DNA from: Treponema sp.
Lineage (GTDB): Bacteria; Spirochaetota; Spirochaetia; Treponematales; Breznakiellaceae
Direction: 5' to 3'
Length of the DNA: 13,377 nucleotides
Assembly: GCA_031255615.1 (NCBI GenBank)
Contig: JAIRSD010000160.1
Location: forward strand, 1-13,377
Shown piece by piece: positions 1 through 7,724 of this stretch. Within the stretch, counting starts at the first letter, position 1; each line of letters opens with the position of its first letter. Below the pieces are notes generated by a model. That model searched no databases. It had not been told where the DNA came from and saw nothing but the letters and a program-made list of their open reading frames with translations. A program made the translations under genes and the position numbers.

Positions 1-755
1 GAACGCGATGAAAGCACAGGCGAGCATTAACAAGCCGATATATGAAACGGTCAGCTTTTCAAAGCGGACCGGTATCTTCCGAAACCGGTTCATCCACGAA
101 TGCGCCGCCTCAACAGCCCATCGGCGGGCCTTATAGGCCGGGTTTCCTTCTTGTTCCGCCCGTTCCTGCCTGCGGCTCCTGATGTGCGGAATAAAGCCCC
201 GTAATACCACCGTTTCTAACGCCGATTCCCCGCCGTAGCCCGCGTCAAGACACAAGTTGGGACACATCATGCCGGTTGGTTCCGGTCACCGCCAGCGCCA
301 GGGGGACTCCTTTCCCGTCAACCGGGAGGCGCCGTTTACTCCCGTTTTTTTCCCCGGACAGTGGGGTTTTTCCCCACCGTTTCCACCGCCAGGGGGGCCT
401 TGGTCATGCATCCGTCGCCGCTTACCCAGGTCCAGGCAATGTCCTTGGCTTCATCGTATGCGGCCAGTCCGGCTTTCCACAGGGCTTCAAAAAAACCGGC
501 GTTGCACCAGCGGCGGAAACAGCGGTACACCGGGCTGGGGGACCCGAACTGGGGGGGGGGCAGTGCGTTCCAGGGGATGCCGGTGCGGAGCACGTAGAAT
601 ATCCCTTCAAGGGCGGTGCGTGGATCCACCGGCCGGAGGCCTCCGCCCGGCTGCCGCTGGTATAGCTTGGCGGGGTTCCGTTCTCTCAAAGGTATCAAGG
701 GTTCCGCCCTGGCCCAAAACTCATCGGTTATTTCCCATGAATGACGCTGTTTCAT
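1..755 (-). pseudogene. IS5-family (IS427/IS1031-like) transposase, frameshifted, internally deleted, cut by window edge
   Basis: Read on the minus strand from ATG 755, the N-terminal part (WEITDEFW, GIPWNALP, then KAPLAVETVGKNPT) is a typical IS5-family transposase of the IS427/IS1031 type. The frame stops at 339-341 just after a run of seven A (plus T345-351). Removing one A joins it to GSKRRLPVDGKGVPLALAVTG, which continues the family pattern. That second segment runs to about 266 and loses frame again. A third segment beginning near 270 reads CPNLCLDAGYGGES and later RWAVEAAHSWMNRFRK, the second Asp and the Glu regions of the DDE triad. The 20-30 residues normally found between the HDV and CLDAGY segments are missing. 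The gene therefore carries a frameshift and a deletion and is probably inactive unless trans-complemented. The C-terminus and one element end lie outside the window. The other end, near 800-812, is not resolved. Confidence 0.85.
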
Positions 756-858
756 TGCTTTCCCTTCCCTATCCCTTTATCGAAGATATTCGGTTTCCTA
801 TTTAGACATAGGCCCTAAGTCTTCCAAGCCGGGGGGCCTGAGCTCTTGAAAGTTCCGA

Positions 859-887
859 TTGCTTAAAACGCCGTCTGGATATAGAAT
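859..887 (+). promoter_or_regulatory. Candidate sigma-70-type promoter upstream of the hydrogenase operon
   Basis: TTGCTT at 859-864 and TAGAAT at 882-887 are separated by 17 bases. This is the best -35/-10 pair I see between the transposase remnant and hndA. It would give an untranslated leader of about 200 bases. The rest of 756-1095 holds no gene I can support, and I see no clear operator. The pair could instead be left over from a gene displaced by the insertion sequence. Confidence 0.35.
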
Positions 888-1095
888 TATACTTAAACGA
901 GGCTGTTTTAGCACCTCAGCTTAAGGCCCCCCGTGGGTTGGGGGAAGGCGGATAAAAGCCCGTTCCCGGCGGTTTTCATGGGAACCGACGGCTGCGCGGC
1001 GGCCGGGGTTTGAAAACGGCATAAATCGTTTCGGCATAGTGTATTACGCCGATTATAGACGGCGGTCCTTTACAGTTATATGAATGGGGGTTTCC

Positions 1096-1584
1096 ATGGC
1101 AGCGGCTGAAGCGGGGGATCTGATATTTCCCCAGGAATTGGTTTCTTTCATCGACGAATGGAAGGAAAAACCCGGCAGTCTTATCATGATTCTGCATAAG
1201 ACTCAGGAAACGTTTGGGTACATCTCCCGTCAGGCGGCGGAAAGACTGGCCCGGCTCACGGGGATCCCCCTGGCGCGGATCTACGGGGTCATTACGTTTT
1301 ATCACTTTTTCAAGACTACCAAGCCGGGGAAGTATAAAGTTTCCGTGTGTTTGGGGACCGCCTGTTACCTCAAGGGGGGGCAGGATCTGATCGAGGAGGC
1401 CCGGAGCATTCTGGGTATCGAAGCGGGGGGTGTGACCGAAGACGGACTTTTCTCCATTGATCCGGTCCGCTGCGTGGGCTGCTGCGGCTTGGCCCCGGTC
1501 ATGACGGTGGGCGCCGACACCTACGGCAAACTCACCAAGGATCAGCTTCCGGAGATCATCGCCAAGTACCAGCATGCCCAATGA
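1096..1584 (+). CDS. hndA: HndA: NuoE-like [2Fe-2S] subunit of NAD(P)-dependent [FeFe] hydrogenase
   Basis: This is a 162-residue thioredoxin-like [2Fe-2S] protein of the NuoE/HndA family. It carries an electron-relay cluster in the soluble hydrogenase complex. From the ATG at 1096 the ligands are Cys85 and Cys90 (CLGTAC), then Cys126 and Cys130 (CVGCC), in the family's C-x4-C and C-x3-C arrangement; Cys129 is extra. The helical N-terminal part with FGYIS and GVITFYHFF is also typical, and the length is normal for the family. I prefer ATG 1096 because a GGGGG tract ends five bases before it. ATG 1084, four codons upstream in frame, has no ribosome-binding site. It is the first gene of the hnd operon. 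About 260 non-coding bases with short hairpins separate it from the next gene. Confidence 0.93.
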   Translation: MAAAEAGDLIFPQELVSFIDEWKEKPGSLIMILHKTQETFGYISRQAAERLARLTGIPLARIYGVITFYHFFKTTKPGKYKVSVCLGTACYLKGGQDLIEEARSILGIEAGGVTEDGLFSIDPVRCVGCCGLAPVMTVGADTYGKLTKDQLPEIIAKYQHAQ

Positions 1585-1828
1585 GAGGCTTCTCCGGGGC
1601 TTGCCCGGCGGCTTCGGTTTCCGAAGGGCGGCCGCTTAAGGTCCGGTGGACCTCCCCGCGCAGGCGGCGGGGTATCCTGTAAGCGCCGCGTTGTTTACGA
1701 GGTCTATTCTGTAAGGAAATTATACAACGGTGGGGGCTGCGGCTGTTTTTCGCAGGCGCCGCCGTTTCTCCAGCCGCCCCAGGGGGCGGGGTATGGGGCG
1801 AATATACGGGTGGTTCCCGGAAAAAAGC

Positions 1829-1834
1829 GGAGGT
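1829..1834 (+). promoter_or_regulatory. Shine-Dalgarno site fixing the GTG start of the operon ATPase
   Basis: GGAGGT lies nine bases before GTG 1844. The open frame extends upstream to 1730, but that extension is Arg-rich and unlike any domain. No comparable ribosome-binding site precedes ATG 1730 or ATG 1793, so translation most likely starts at 1844. The 1585-1843 stretch otherwise holds only small GC-rich inverted repeats. Confidence 0.6.
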
Positions 1835-1843
1835 GTGTTAGCA

Positions 1844-2383
1844 GTGCATTTCACCCTGGCGGATCTGGTGACCGATATAACCCAGAACGGCGCTGAATCC
1901 GGGGCGGATCTGGTGGAGCTGGAGCTGTGCGAGATCAGGGGCGGGGAATTCCGCTTCACCGTCCGGGACAACGGCAAGGGGATGAGCCCGGAGGAGTTAA
2001 AACGGGCGGTGGATCCCTTTGTTACCGACGGGCTTAAGCACCCCCGCCGCAAAGTGGGGCTGGGGCTTCCCTTCCTTATCCAGACCGCGGAGCAGTCGGG
2101 GGGAGGCTGGGATATTAAGTCCGAAAAGGGAAGGGGCACCACGGTGAGCGGCTGGTTCGACGCGGCGAATGTGGACATGCCCCCGGTGGGGGACATTCCC
2201 GGCATGTTCCGGTCCATCTTGATGTTCCAGGGGCCCCGGGAGATACACATTACCCGGACCCGGGAAGGGAATTCTTACGAACTGCGGAAGACGGAGCTAA
2301 ACGATGCTCTGGGAGATCTTGAAGATACGGGCGCGCTGGTGCTGCTGGATCAGTACCTCCGTTCCCTGGAGGATGACGAATGA
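1844..2383 (+). CDS. Stand-alone HATPase_c (GHKL) ATP-binding protein in the hydrogenase operon
   Basis: This is a 179-residue protein consisting mainly of a Bergerat-fold ATP-binding domain. From GTG 1844 the motifs are complete: the N-box D11-x3-N15 (DITQNGAESGA), the G1 box D42-N-G-K-G46, the G2 box around G72-L-G74 and the final box G96-R-G-T. There is no DHp or histidine phospho-acceptor domain, no sensor domain and no membrane segment, so it is not a conventional sensor kinase. The last 70 or so residues (MPPVGDIPGMF to the end) are an extra region I do not recognise. Lone ATPases of this type occur inside NuoE/NuoF/[FeFe]-hydrogenase operons of other anaerobes, but I know of no settled function. 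Regulation or assembly of the complex is inference. It lies between hndA and hndB on the same strand. Confidence 0.85.
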   Translation: MHFTLADLVTDITQNGAESGADLVELELCEIRGGEFRFTVRDNGKGMSPEELKRAVDPFVTDGLKHPRRKVGLGLPFLIQTAEQSGGGWDIKSEKGRGTTVSGWFDAANVDMPPVGDIPGMFRSILMFQGPREIHITRTREGNSYELRKTELNDALGDLEDTGALVLLDQYLRSLEDDE

Positions 2384-2385
2384 AG

Positions 2386-2407
2386 CCGCCCCGAAGCGGG
2401 CGGTTTT
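2386..2407 (+). terminator. Weak intercistronic hairpin with short T run
   Basis: A six-base stem CCGCCC (2386-2391) pairs with GGGCGG (2398-2403) and is followed by TTTT (2404-2407), immediately after the ATPase stop codon and before hndB. The stem is short and the T run brief. I read it as a possible attenuation or mRNA-processing site inside the operon rather than a full terminator. Confidence 0.3.
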
Positions 2408-2440
2408 GCGGAAAAATTAACCGTAGAGGAGAGAGGAAAT

Positions 2441-2839
2441 ATGGCAAAGATGACGTTGGAAGAACTGCGGAAACTGCGGGATTCCAAGAAGACGGACCTG
2501 AGCAGACGGGACGCGGAGGGTAAGGAAATTCAGGTGATCGTGGGCATGGGTACCTGTGGTATCGCCGCCGGGGCCAAGGTTACCCTGGACGCCTTCATCC
2601 GGTCCCTGGATGAGCATAAGCTGGTGGAACAGGTGCTGGTCCGCCAGACCGGCTGCATGGGGCTTTGCCATTCGGAGCCCACCGTGGAGGTGGTGGTTCC
2701 CGGTATGCCCGCGGTCATTTACGGCAGGGTGGACGGCGCCGTTGCGGATGAAATCGTAACCAAGCATATCCTGGGGAAGCATCTCCTGGATAACCACATT
2801 CTGGATCGCCCCGCGGCGGACATCATTGCTTCCAGGTAA
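2441..2839 (+). CDS. hndB: HndB: [2Fe-2S] ferredoxin-like subunit of the hydrogenase
   Basis: This 132-residue protein has a thioredoxin-like [2Fe-2S] fold of the HndB type. An N-terminal helix (MTLEELRKLRDSKK) precedes the core. Visible cysteines are Cys39 (GTCGIAAGA), Cys72 and Cys76 (TGCMGLC). The first cysteine of the classical four-ligand set is replaced in VGMGTCG. As I recall, HndB proteins share this GTCGIAAGA form, so it is not necessarily damage. Its role would be electron transfer within the complex, beside HndA and HndC. GAGGAGAGAGG shortly before ATG 2441 gives a clear ribosome-binding site. The gene ends 10 bases before hndC, which supports coupled expression. Confidence 0.9.
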   Translation: MAKMTLEELRKLRDSKKTDLSRRDAEGKEIQVIVGMGTCGIAAGAKVTLDAFIRSLDEHKLVEQVLVRQTGCMGLCHSEPTVEVVVPGMPAVIYGRVDGAVADEIVTKHILGKHLLDNHILDRPAADIIASR

Positions 2840-2849
2840 GGGGTAGAGT

Positions 2850-4655
2850 ATGCCATATAGCCATTACATTCTTACCTGCGGCGGAACCGCCTGCGAATCC
2901 AACAAGGGGATCGAGATCTACAACCGGCTTAACGAGGAAGCGGAGAAGCAGGGGGTCCGGGATCAGGTCCAGATTGTCAAGACCGGCTGTTTCGGTTTTT
3001 GCGAGCGGGGGCCCATCGTCAAGGTGCTTCCCGAGGAATCCTTTTACGTCGATGTAAAGCCCGAAGACGCCTGGGAGATTATCGCCGAACAGATCATTAA
3101 GGGCCGGGAGGTCAAACGGCTCCTTTATAAAGAAGAGGCGGGAAAGAAACCCACCGTCGCGGTAGAGGACATCGGGTTCTACCAGAAGCAGTTCCGGGTC
3201 GTGCTGCGGAACTGCGGGGTCATCAACCCCGAAAATATCGACGAGTACATCGCCCGGGAAGGCTACACGGGGCTGGAGAAGGTCCTTTTTGAGTGGACTC
3301 CCGAGCAGCTTATCGAGGAGATGAAGATCTCCGGCCTCCGGGGCCGGGGGGGCGCGGGGTTCCCCACCTGGCTCAAGTGGGATCTGGCCCGCAAGGCCCA
3401 GGGGGACGTTAAATACGTCATCTGCAACGCCGACGAGGGGGATCCGGGGGCCTATATGGACCGGTCCACCATCGAAGGGGATCCCCATTCGGTCATCGAG
3501 GGGATGATCACCGCCGGCAAGGCTATCGGGGCCCACCAGGGCTTTGTGTATATCCGGGCGGAATATCCCCTGGCCATTGAACGGCTCCGCCGGGCCCTGG
3601 ATCAGGCCAGGGAATACGGCCTTATCGGGAACAACATCCTGGGTTCGGATTTTGATTTTGACATAGAGATACGGTTGGGGGCCGGGGCCTTTGTCTGCGG
3701 CGAGGAAACCGCCCTGATTAAGTCCGTGGAGGGGAACCGGGGCATGCCGGTCCCCAAACCTCCGTTCCCGGCGAACAAGGGGCTCTGGCAGCGGCCCACC
3801 ATTATCAACAACGTAGAAACCCTGGCCAACATCCCCGTTGTTACCGCCCGGGGCGGCGCCTGGCTTGCCAAGATCGGCACGGAAAAATCCAAGGGAACCA
3901 AGGTGTTCGCCCTTACCGGCAAGATAAAGAACTCCGGTCTGGTGGAAGTGCCCATGGGCACCACCCTGCGGGAGATCATCTTTGAGATCGGCGGGGGCAT
4001 TAAGGACGGCAAGAAGTTCAAGGGAGTCCAGACCGGCGGCCCCTCCGGGGGGATCCTTACGGAATCCGCCCTGGACACTCCCATTGACTACGAAAGCCTT
4101 ACCGCCATGGGCTCCATGATGGGCTCCGGCGGCATGATCGTCATGGACGAGGACGACTGCGTAGTGGACGTGGCCCGGTTCTACATGGACTTCTGCGTGG
4201 ACGAGTCCTGCGGCAAGTGTTCGCCCTGCCGGATCGGCACCACCCAGATCCTCAACATTTTGCAGAAAATAGCCAACGGCAACGGGGAGGAGGAGGACCT
4301 GATCAAGCTGGACACCATCGGCAAGGCTATGGCGAAGGCCAGCCTCTGCGCCCTGGGCCAGACCGCCCCCAACCCCACCATGTCCACCCTGAAGAATTTC
4401 CGGGAGGAATACCTGGAGCATATTCGGGACAAGAAATGCCGGGCCGGCAAGTGCAAGAATCTGCTTCGTTTTGTCATTAACGAAGAAAAGTGTATGGGCT
4501 GCGGTATCTGCGCCAAACGTTGTCCCGCGGGCTGCATCAGCCAGGTTACGGGTTCCGAAAAGAAGCGGCCTCCCTACCGGATCGATCAGTCCAAGTGCGT
4601 CAAGTGCGGGGAATGTTTCAAGAACTGCAAGTTCGGGGCTATCTCAAGGGCCTAG
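2850..4655 (+). CDS. hndC: HndC: NuoF-like NAD(P)H/FMN subunit with N-terminal [2Fe-2S] and C-terminal 2x[4Fe-4S] domains
   Basis: This 601-residue flavoprotein subunit is where NAD(P)H and FMN should bind. The order is: an N-terminal thioredoxin-like [2Fe-2S] domain (Cys10, Cys15, Cys47, Cys51); a NuoF core with GRGGAGFPTWLKW (165-177) and NADEGDPGAYMDR (193-205) for FMN and NADH; GAGAFVCGEETALI (277-290); an SLBB-type domain from about 348; and the NuoF [4Fe-4S] motif SCGKCSPCRIGT with Cys454, 457, 460 and Cys500. At the C-terminus are two ferredoxin motifs, Cys548/551/554/558 and Cys583/586/589/593. The length and domain set match HndC/HydB subunits of electron-bifurcating or NADP-reducing hydrogenases. 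Sequence alone does not tell NAD from NADP, nor whether the enzyme bifurcates. It sits 10 bases after hndB and 23 before hndD. Confidence 0.95.
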   Translation: MPYSHYILTCGGTACESNKGIEIYNRLNEEAEKQGVRDQVQIVKTGCFGFCERGPIVKVLPEESFYVDVKPEDAWEIIAEQIIKGREVKRLLYKEEAGKKPTVAVEDIGFYQKQFRVVLRNCGVINPENIDEYIAREGYTGLEKVLFEWTPEQLIEEMKISGLRGRGGAGFPTWLKWDLARKAQGDVKYVICNADEGDPGAYMDRSTIEGDPHSVIEGMITAGKAIGAHQGFVYIRAEYPLAIERLRRALDQAREYGLIGNNILGSDFDFDIEIRLGAGAFVCGEETALIKSVEGNRGMPVPKPPFPANKGLWQRPTIINNVETLANIPVVTARGGAWLAKIGTEKSKGTKVFALTGKIKNSGLVEVPMGTTLREIIFEIGGGIKDGKKFKGVQTGGPSGGILTESALDTPIDYESLTAMGSMMGSGGMIVMDEDDCVVDVARFYMDFCVDESCGKCSPCRIGTTQILNILQKIANGNGEEEDLIKLDTIGKAMAKASLCALGQTAPNPTMSTLKNFREEYLEHIRDKKCRAGKCKNLLRFVINEEKCMGCGICAKRCPAGCISQVTGSEKKRPPYRIDQSKCVKCGECFKNCKFGAISRA

Positions 4656-4678
4656 GGCCCCCTTATCAGGAGCAAGAT

Positions 4679-6451
4679 ATGGTAAATATAAAGATAAACG
4701 GCGCGGCCTTTCAGGTGGAAGAAGGAACCACGATTCTGGAGGCGGCGAAGCTGGTGAAGGTGAAAATTCCCACCCTCTGTTACAACCCGGATCTTCCCGC
4801 CTGGGCTTCCTGCGGACTCTGCATCGTCCGCACCGCGGGCCCCGGTTCCCCCCGGACGGCCCGGGCCTGCACCACCACCGTGGCGGAGAACATGGACATC
4901 GTGACCCACGACCCGGAACTCATTTCCGTGCGCCGCACGGTGCTGGAACTAATTCTGAGCAACCACCCCTCCGATTGCCTCCAGTGCCCCCGGAACGGGA
5001 GCTGCGAGCTGCAAACCCTGGCGGAGGAATTCGGCATCCGGGAGATGCCCTTCCGCAAGGTGCTGAACACCCTGCCCATCGATAATTCCAACCCCGCCAT
5101 CGTACTGAACCCGGAAAAATGCATCCGCTGCGGCCGCTGCGTCAAGGTCTGCCAGGAAGTGCAGAACGTCTGGGCCCTGGAATTCCTGGGCCGGGGCATC
5201 AAGGGCAGAATCGCCAGCGCCGCTGAGGTCCCCCTGGGGGAAAGCCCCTGCATCAAATGCGGCCAATGCGCCGCCCACTGCCCTGTGGGGGCCATCTACG
5301 AGCGGGACGATACCGCCAAGGTCTGGGCCGCCCTGCAAAACCCCGAAATCCACGGAGTCGTTCAGATCGCCCCGGCGGTCCGGGTCGCCCTGGCCGAGGA
5401 ATTCGGCCTCCCCCCCGGCACGGTCTTCACCCGGAAGATCTATGCCGCCCTGCGGAGGCTGGGCTTCAAGACCATCTTTGACACCAATTTTTCCGCGGAT
5501 CTGACGATTATGGAGGAGGGCACGGAACTGGTGAAGCGGCTCACCGCGGGCGGAGACATCCCCCTGATTACCAGTTGCTGCCCCGCCTGGGTGGACTACA
5601 TGGAGAAGTATTACAGCGACATGATTCCCAACTTCTCCACCGCCAAGAGCCCCCAGCAGATGATGGGCGCCATGATCAAAGCCTACTGGGCCAAAAAAGC
5701 CGGGGTGGACCCCGCCAAGGTCTATTCGGTTTCCGTCATGCCCTGTACCGCGAAGAAGTGGGAAACCCACCGGAACGACGACATGAAAAGCGCCGGCGCG
5801 TACCTGGGGGCCGACACCGGCTACGATGTGGACATTGCCATCACCACCCGGGAATTGGCCCGGATGATCAAGCAGGCCGGCATTGAAATCCTCAAATTGG
5901 AAGATGAGGAAGCGGACAGCCCCATGGGACCTTACACCGGCGCCGGCACCATCTTCGGCGTTACCGGGGGAGTCATGGAAGCGGCGGTGCGGAGCGCCTA
6001 CTACCTGGTCACCAAGCAGGAACTGGGGGACCTGAATTTCACCCCCGTCCGGGGCCTCGAAGGGATCAAGGAGGCGGAAGTGGACTTCAAGAACGGTCTT
6101 AAGATCCGCATCGCCGTGGCCCACCAGATGGGGAACATCGCCGCGGTGCTGGACAAGATCCGCGCCGCCCGGGAAGCGGGGCAGGAACCCCCCTACCACT
6201 TTGTGGAGGTCATGGCCTGCCGGGGAGGCTGCGTGTCCGGCGGCGGCCAGCCCTACGGCGGCACCGACGAGGTCCGCAAAGAGCGGGCCAAGGGCATCTA
6301 CACCGACGACCTCAACTCCGGCATCCGCTGCTCCCATAAGAACCCCTTTATCCAGCAGGTGTACCAGGAGTTCCTGGGCGAACCCAACAGCCACCGGGCC
6401 CACGAATTGCTCCACACCAAGTACGTTGAACTCCCCCTGTATGTAAAGTAA
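4679..6451 (+). CDS. hndD: HndD: catalytic [FeFe] hydrogenase subunit
   Basis: This 590-residue catalytic subunit interconverts protons and H2. An N-terminal plant-type [2Fe-2S] domain has Cys34, 45, 48 and 64. The His-ligated [4Fe-4S] cluster has His96, Cys100, Cys103 and Cys109. Two ferredoxin clusters use Cys148/151/154/158 and Cys191/194/197/201. The H-cluster motifs are all present: TSCCPAWV (Cys300 as proton-relay cysteine, Cys301 as ligand), MPCTAKKWE (Cys356) and EVMACRGGCVSGGGQP (Cys514, Cys518). The prototypical L1 form SCCPGW here reads SCCPAW; the catalytic cysteines are kept, so I expect an active enzyme. The frame is open upstream to 4490 within hndC, but AGGAG six bases before ATG 4679 sets the start. 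The protein is cytoplasmic: there is no signal peptide. It is the last gene of the operon. Confidence 0.96.
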   Translation: MVNIKINGAAFQVEEGTTILEAAKLVKVKIPTLCYNPDLPAWASCGLCIVRTAGPGSPRTARACTTTVAENMDIVTHDPELISVRRTVLELILSNHPSDCLQCPRNGSCELQTLAEEFGIREMPFRKVLNTLPIDNSNPAIVLNPEKCIRCGRCVKVCQEVQNVWALEFLGRGIKGRIASAAEVPLGESPCIKCGQCAAHCPVGAIYERDDTAKVWAALQNPEIHGVVQIAPAVRVALAEEFGLPPGTVFTRKIYAALRRLGFKTIFDTNFSADLTIMEEGTELVKRLTAGGDIPLITSCCPAWVDYMEKYYSDMIPNFSTAKSPQQMMGAMIKAYWAKKAGVDPAKVYSVSVMPCTAKKWETHRNDDMKSAGAYLGADTGYDVDIAITTRELARMIKQAGIEILKLEDEEADSPMGPYTGAGTIFGVTGGVMEAAVRSAYYLVTKQELGDLNFTPVRGLEGIKEAEVDFKNGLKIRIAVAHQMGNIAAVLDKIRAAREAGQEPPYHFVEVMACRGGCVSGGGQPYGGTDEVRKERAKGIYTDDLNSGIRCSHKNPFIQQVYQEFLGEPNSHRAHELLHTKYVELPLYVK

Positions 6452-6470
6452 ACCGTCCCCAAGGACCTGC

Positions 6471-6503
6471 GCCCCTGACAGCCCGGCTGTCAGGGGCTTT
6501 TTT
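6471..6503 (+). terminator. Strong rho-independent terminator after hndD
   Basis: A perfect 11-base stem, GCCCCTGACAG (6471-6481) with CTGTCAGGGGC (6487-6497), encloses loop CCCGG and is followed directly by six T (6498-6503). It begins 20 bases after the hndD stop codon and closes the hnd operon. Confidence 0.93.
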
Positions 6504-6558
6504 ATATCCGCGCCCCCGGTTCGCAGTTGAGCAAAGGCCGGGCGGCGAGTTTCTTTCG

Positions 6559-6588
6559 GGTGCATTTTTGCAGCGGCAAAAATGCGCC
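6559..6588. repeat. Intergenic hairpin with A/T-rich perfect stem
   Basis: GCATTTTTGC (6562-6571) pairs perfectly with GCAAAAATGC (6576-6585) around loop AGCG. A T-G wobble and three more G-C pairs extend it outward to about 14 pairs. The rest of 6504-6717 contains further short inverted sequences (for example CGCCC near 6586 against GGGCG near 6604) but no gene. TATAGT at 6675-6680 could be a -10 for the next gene; its -35 is poor. Confidence 0.6.
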
Positions 6589-6717
6589 CGTCATAGCTTT
6601 GATGGGCGGACTCTGCCGAACCGAGAGGCGCCGCCTGGTCCTATGCTCCGCTGGCGTTTTGGGGAAAAGGGGGCTATAGTGTGGGGGCGGAAAAAATCTT
6701 GAGAGAGGGGGGAAGCT

Positions 6718-7446
6718 ATGGCGGGGAAGGCGCTCATTCTGTGCGGCGGCTGGGACGGACATGAACCTGTGTTGCTCAGCAAACGTTTTAAGGGGTTCCT
6801 TGAGGGCGAGGGCTTTGAAGTTTCCGTGGAGGAAGATCTGGAGGTCCTGAAGGATAGGGATCGACTTGCCGGTCTGGATTTGTTTATTCCCCTGTGGACC
6901 ATGTGCAAGGAAGCCCTGGGCTACGGGTTTTTTGAGCCCCTCCTGGAGGCGGTGGGGGGCGGCGTCGGCCTGGCGGGGAACCACGGCGGCATGTGCGACG
7001 CTTTTCGGAACAGTGTTGAATATCAGTTTATGACCGGGGCCAACTGGGTGTCCCACCCCGGCGGGGACGGCGTGAAATACCGGATCAATATCACCAACCG
7101 GTCCAATCCCCTTACCGAAGGTATTGAGGACTTTGAGGTGAGTTCCGAGCAATACTACCTCCATGTGGATCCCGCCAATGAGGTGCTGGCTACCACCCGG
7201 TTTCCCACGGTCCGGTGGTACCATGCCGCCAACGGGGAGGTGGATGTACCCCAGGTATGGACCCGGAGGTGGGGCCACGGCAGGGTTTTTTACAACGCAT
7301 TGGGCCACCATGACGACGTGTTCAACATTCCGGGGGCCTGGGAACTGATGAAGCGGGGGCTCCTTTGGGCCGCGGAGGGTAAGCGTATCGCGGTGGAAAA
7401 GGGTTTCAAGGCGGAAGACTGGAAAACGCCGGTAAAAATGTATTAA
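6718..7446 (+). CDS. ThuA-domain protein (class I glutamine amidotransferase-like fold)
   Basis: This 242-residue protein has the ThuA fold, named after a trehalose-utilisation gene of rhizobia. Recognisable signatures are LILCGGWDGHEP at residues 7-17, the GNHGGMCDAF segment near 88-96 and WTRRWGHGRVFYNALGHH at 181-198, close to the ThuA ending G-x-GRVFY-x-x-LGH. There is no signal peptide or membrane segment, so it is probably cytoplasmic. ThuA-domain proteins are usually linked to sugar metabolism, but the biochemical activity of most members is unknown. Nothing next to this gene supplies a sugar pathway. AGAGAGGGGGGAAG just before ATG 6718 is the ribosome-binding site. It is read as a single gene, separated from hndD by a terminator and facing the hsp20 gene. 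Confidence 0.88.
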   Translation: MAGKALILCGGWDGHEPVLLSKRFKGFLEGEGFEVSVEEDLEVLKDRDRLAGLDLFIPLWTMCKEALGYGFFEPLLEAVGGGVGLAGNHGGMCDAFRNSVEYQFMTGANWVSHPGGDGVKYRINITNRSNPLTEGIEDFEVSSEQYYLHVDPANEVLATTRFPTVRWYHAANGEVDVPQVWTRRWGHGRVFYNALGHHDDVFNIPGAWELMKRGLLWAAEGKRIAVEKGFKAEDWKTPVKMY

Positions 7447-7504
7447 CTTTGATAAGGCTCTCATAGGGCAGGATATGCGGATGTAAGAAACGCACCGCAA
7501 AAGC

Positions 7505-7609
7505 GGGGAAGGCGCACGAAGGGCGGGGAGGTTCATTCCCTCGTGTTCCTTTCTTTGTGTGCGCCTAAACGATTTACATTCCTATTGCCGGTTGTTTCTT
7601 TTATCCGGT
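7505..7609 (+). repeat. Dispersed intergenic repeat, family A, copy 1
   Basis: This non-coding stretch shares ordered blocks with the reverse complement of 13241-13377. The blocks include AAGGCGCA-G/C-GAAGGGCGGGGA, TTCATTCC-C/T-TCGTGTTCCT and CCTATTGCCGGTTGTTTCT, ending in TCCGGT. Outer arms GGCGCAC (7511-7517) and GTGCGCC (about 7559-7565) could pair, with a nested ACGAAGG/CCTCGT pairing. The two copies differ mainly in the middle. It lies between the convergent thuA-like and hsp20 genes. Confidence 0.7.
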
Positions 7610-7636
7610 AGTACGGCGGAATCAGGGTACGCGGGC

Positions 7637-7662
7637 TGTTCGGAAAGCCCGGTTTCCGAACA
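7637..7662. repeat. Perfect hairpin between convergent genes
   Basis: TGTTCGGAAA (7637-7646) pairs with TTTCCGAACA (7653-7662) around loop GCCCGG. It has no T run on either strand, so it is a weak candidate bidirectional terminator or a repeat-derived hairpin. Confidence 0.6.
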
Positions 7663-7699
7663 ACAACCGGCTTCAACGATCAGCCTTCAATCGGGGCTG

Positions 7700-7718
7700 C
7701 CGCGGGGATTCCCCGCGG
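7700..7718. repeat. GC-rich hairpin just downstream of hsp20
   Basis: CCGCGGGG (7700-7707) and CCCCGCGG (7711-7718) form an eight-base stem with loop ATT, seven bases beyond the hsp20 stop on the minus strand. It may stabilise the mRNA end or help terminate it, but no T run follows. Confidence 0.5.
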
Positions 7719-7724
7719 GATTCC

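Noticed and set aside
338..355. Programmed -1 frameshift at the A7 run of the transposase
   Set aside because: Rejoining the frames needs loss of one base (a +1 shift), not a -1 slip, and a second deletion downstream breaks the gene anyway.
903..960. Terminator-like CCCCCC/GGGGG region upstream of hndA
   Set aside because: The stem is imperfect, there is no T run on the plus strand, and no gene is read into it.
1730..1843. Arg-rich upstream extension of the ATPase
   Set aside because: There is no ribosome-binding site for it, while GGAGGT sits nine bases before GTG 1844 where the conserved domain begins.
2823..4421. Long minus-strand open frame opposite hndC
   Set aside because: It is antisense to an unmistakable NuoF-like gene; GC-rich codon use leaves the opposite strand open. 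It shows no recognisable domain.
4490..4678. Upstream extension of hndD
   Set aside because: It overlaps the C-terminal ferredoxin coding region of hndC in another frame, and ATG 4679 has a proper ribosome-binding site and the family N-terminus.
4949..6565. Long minus-strand open frame opposite hndD
   Set aside because: It is antisense to all H-cluster motifs of hndD and has a low-complexity, Gly/Val/Asp-rich translation typical of shadow frames.
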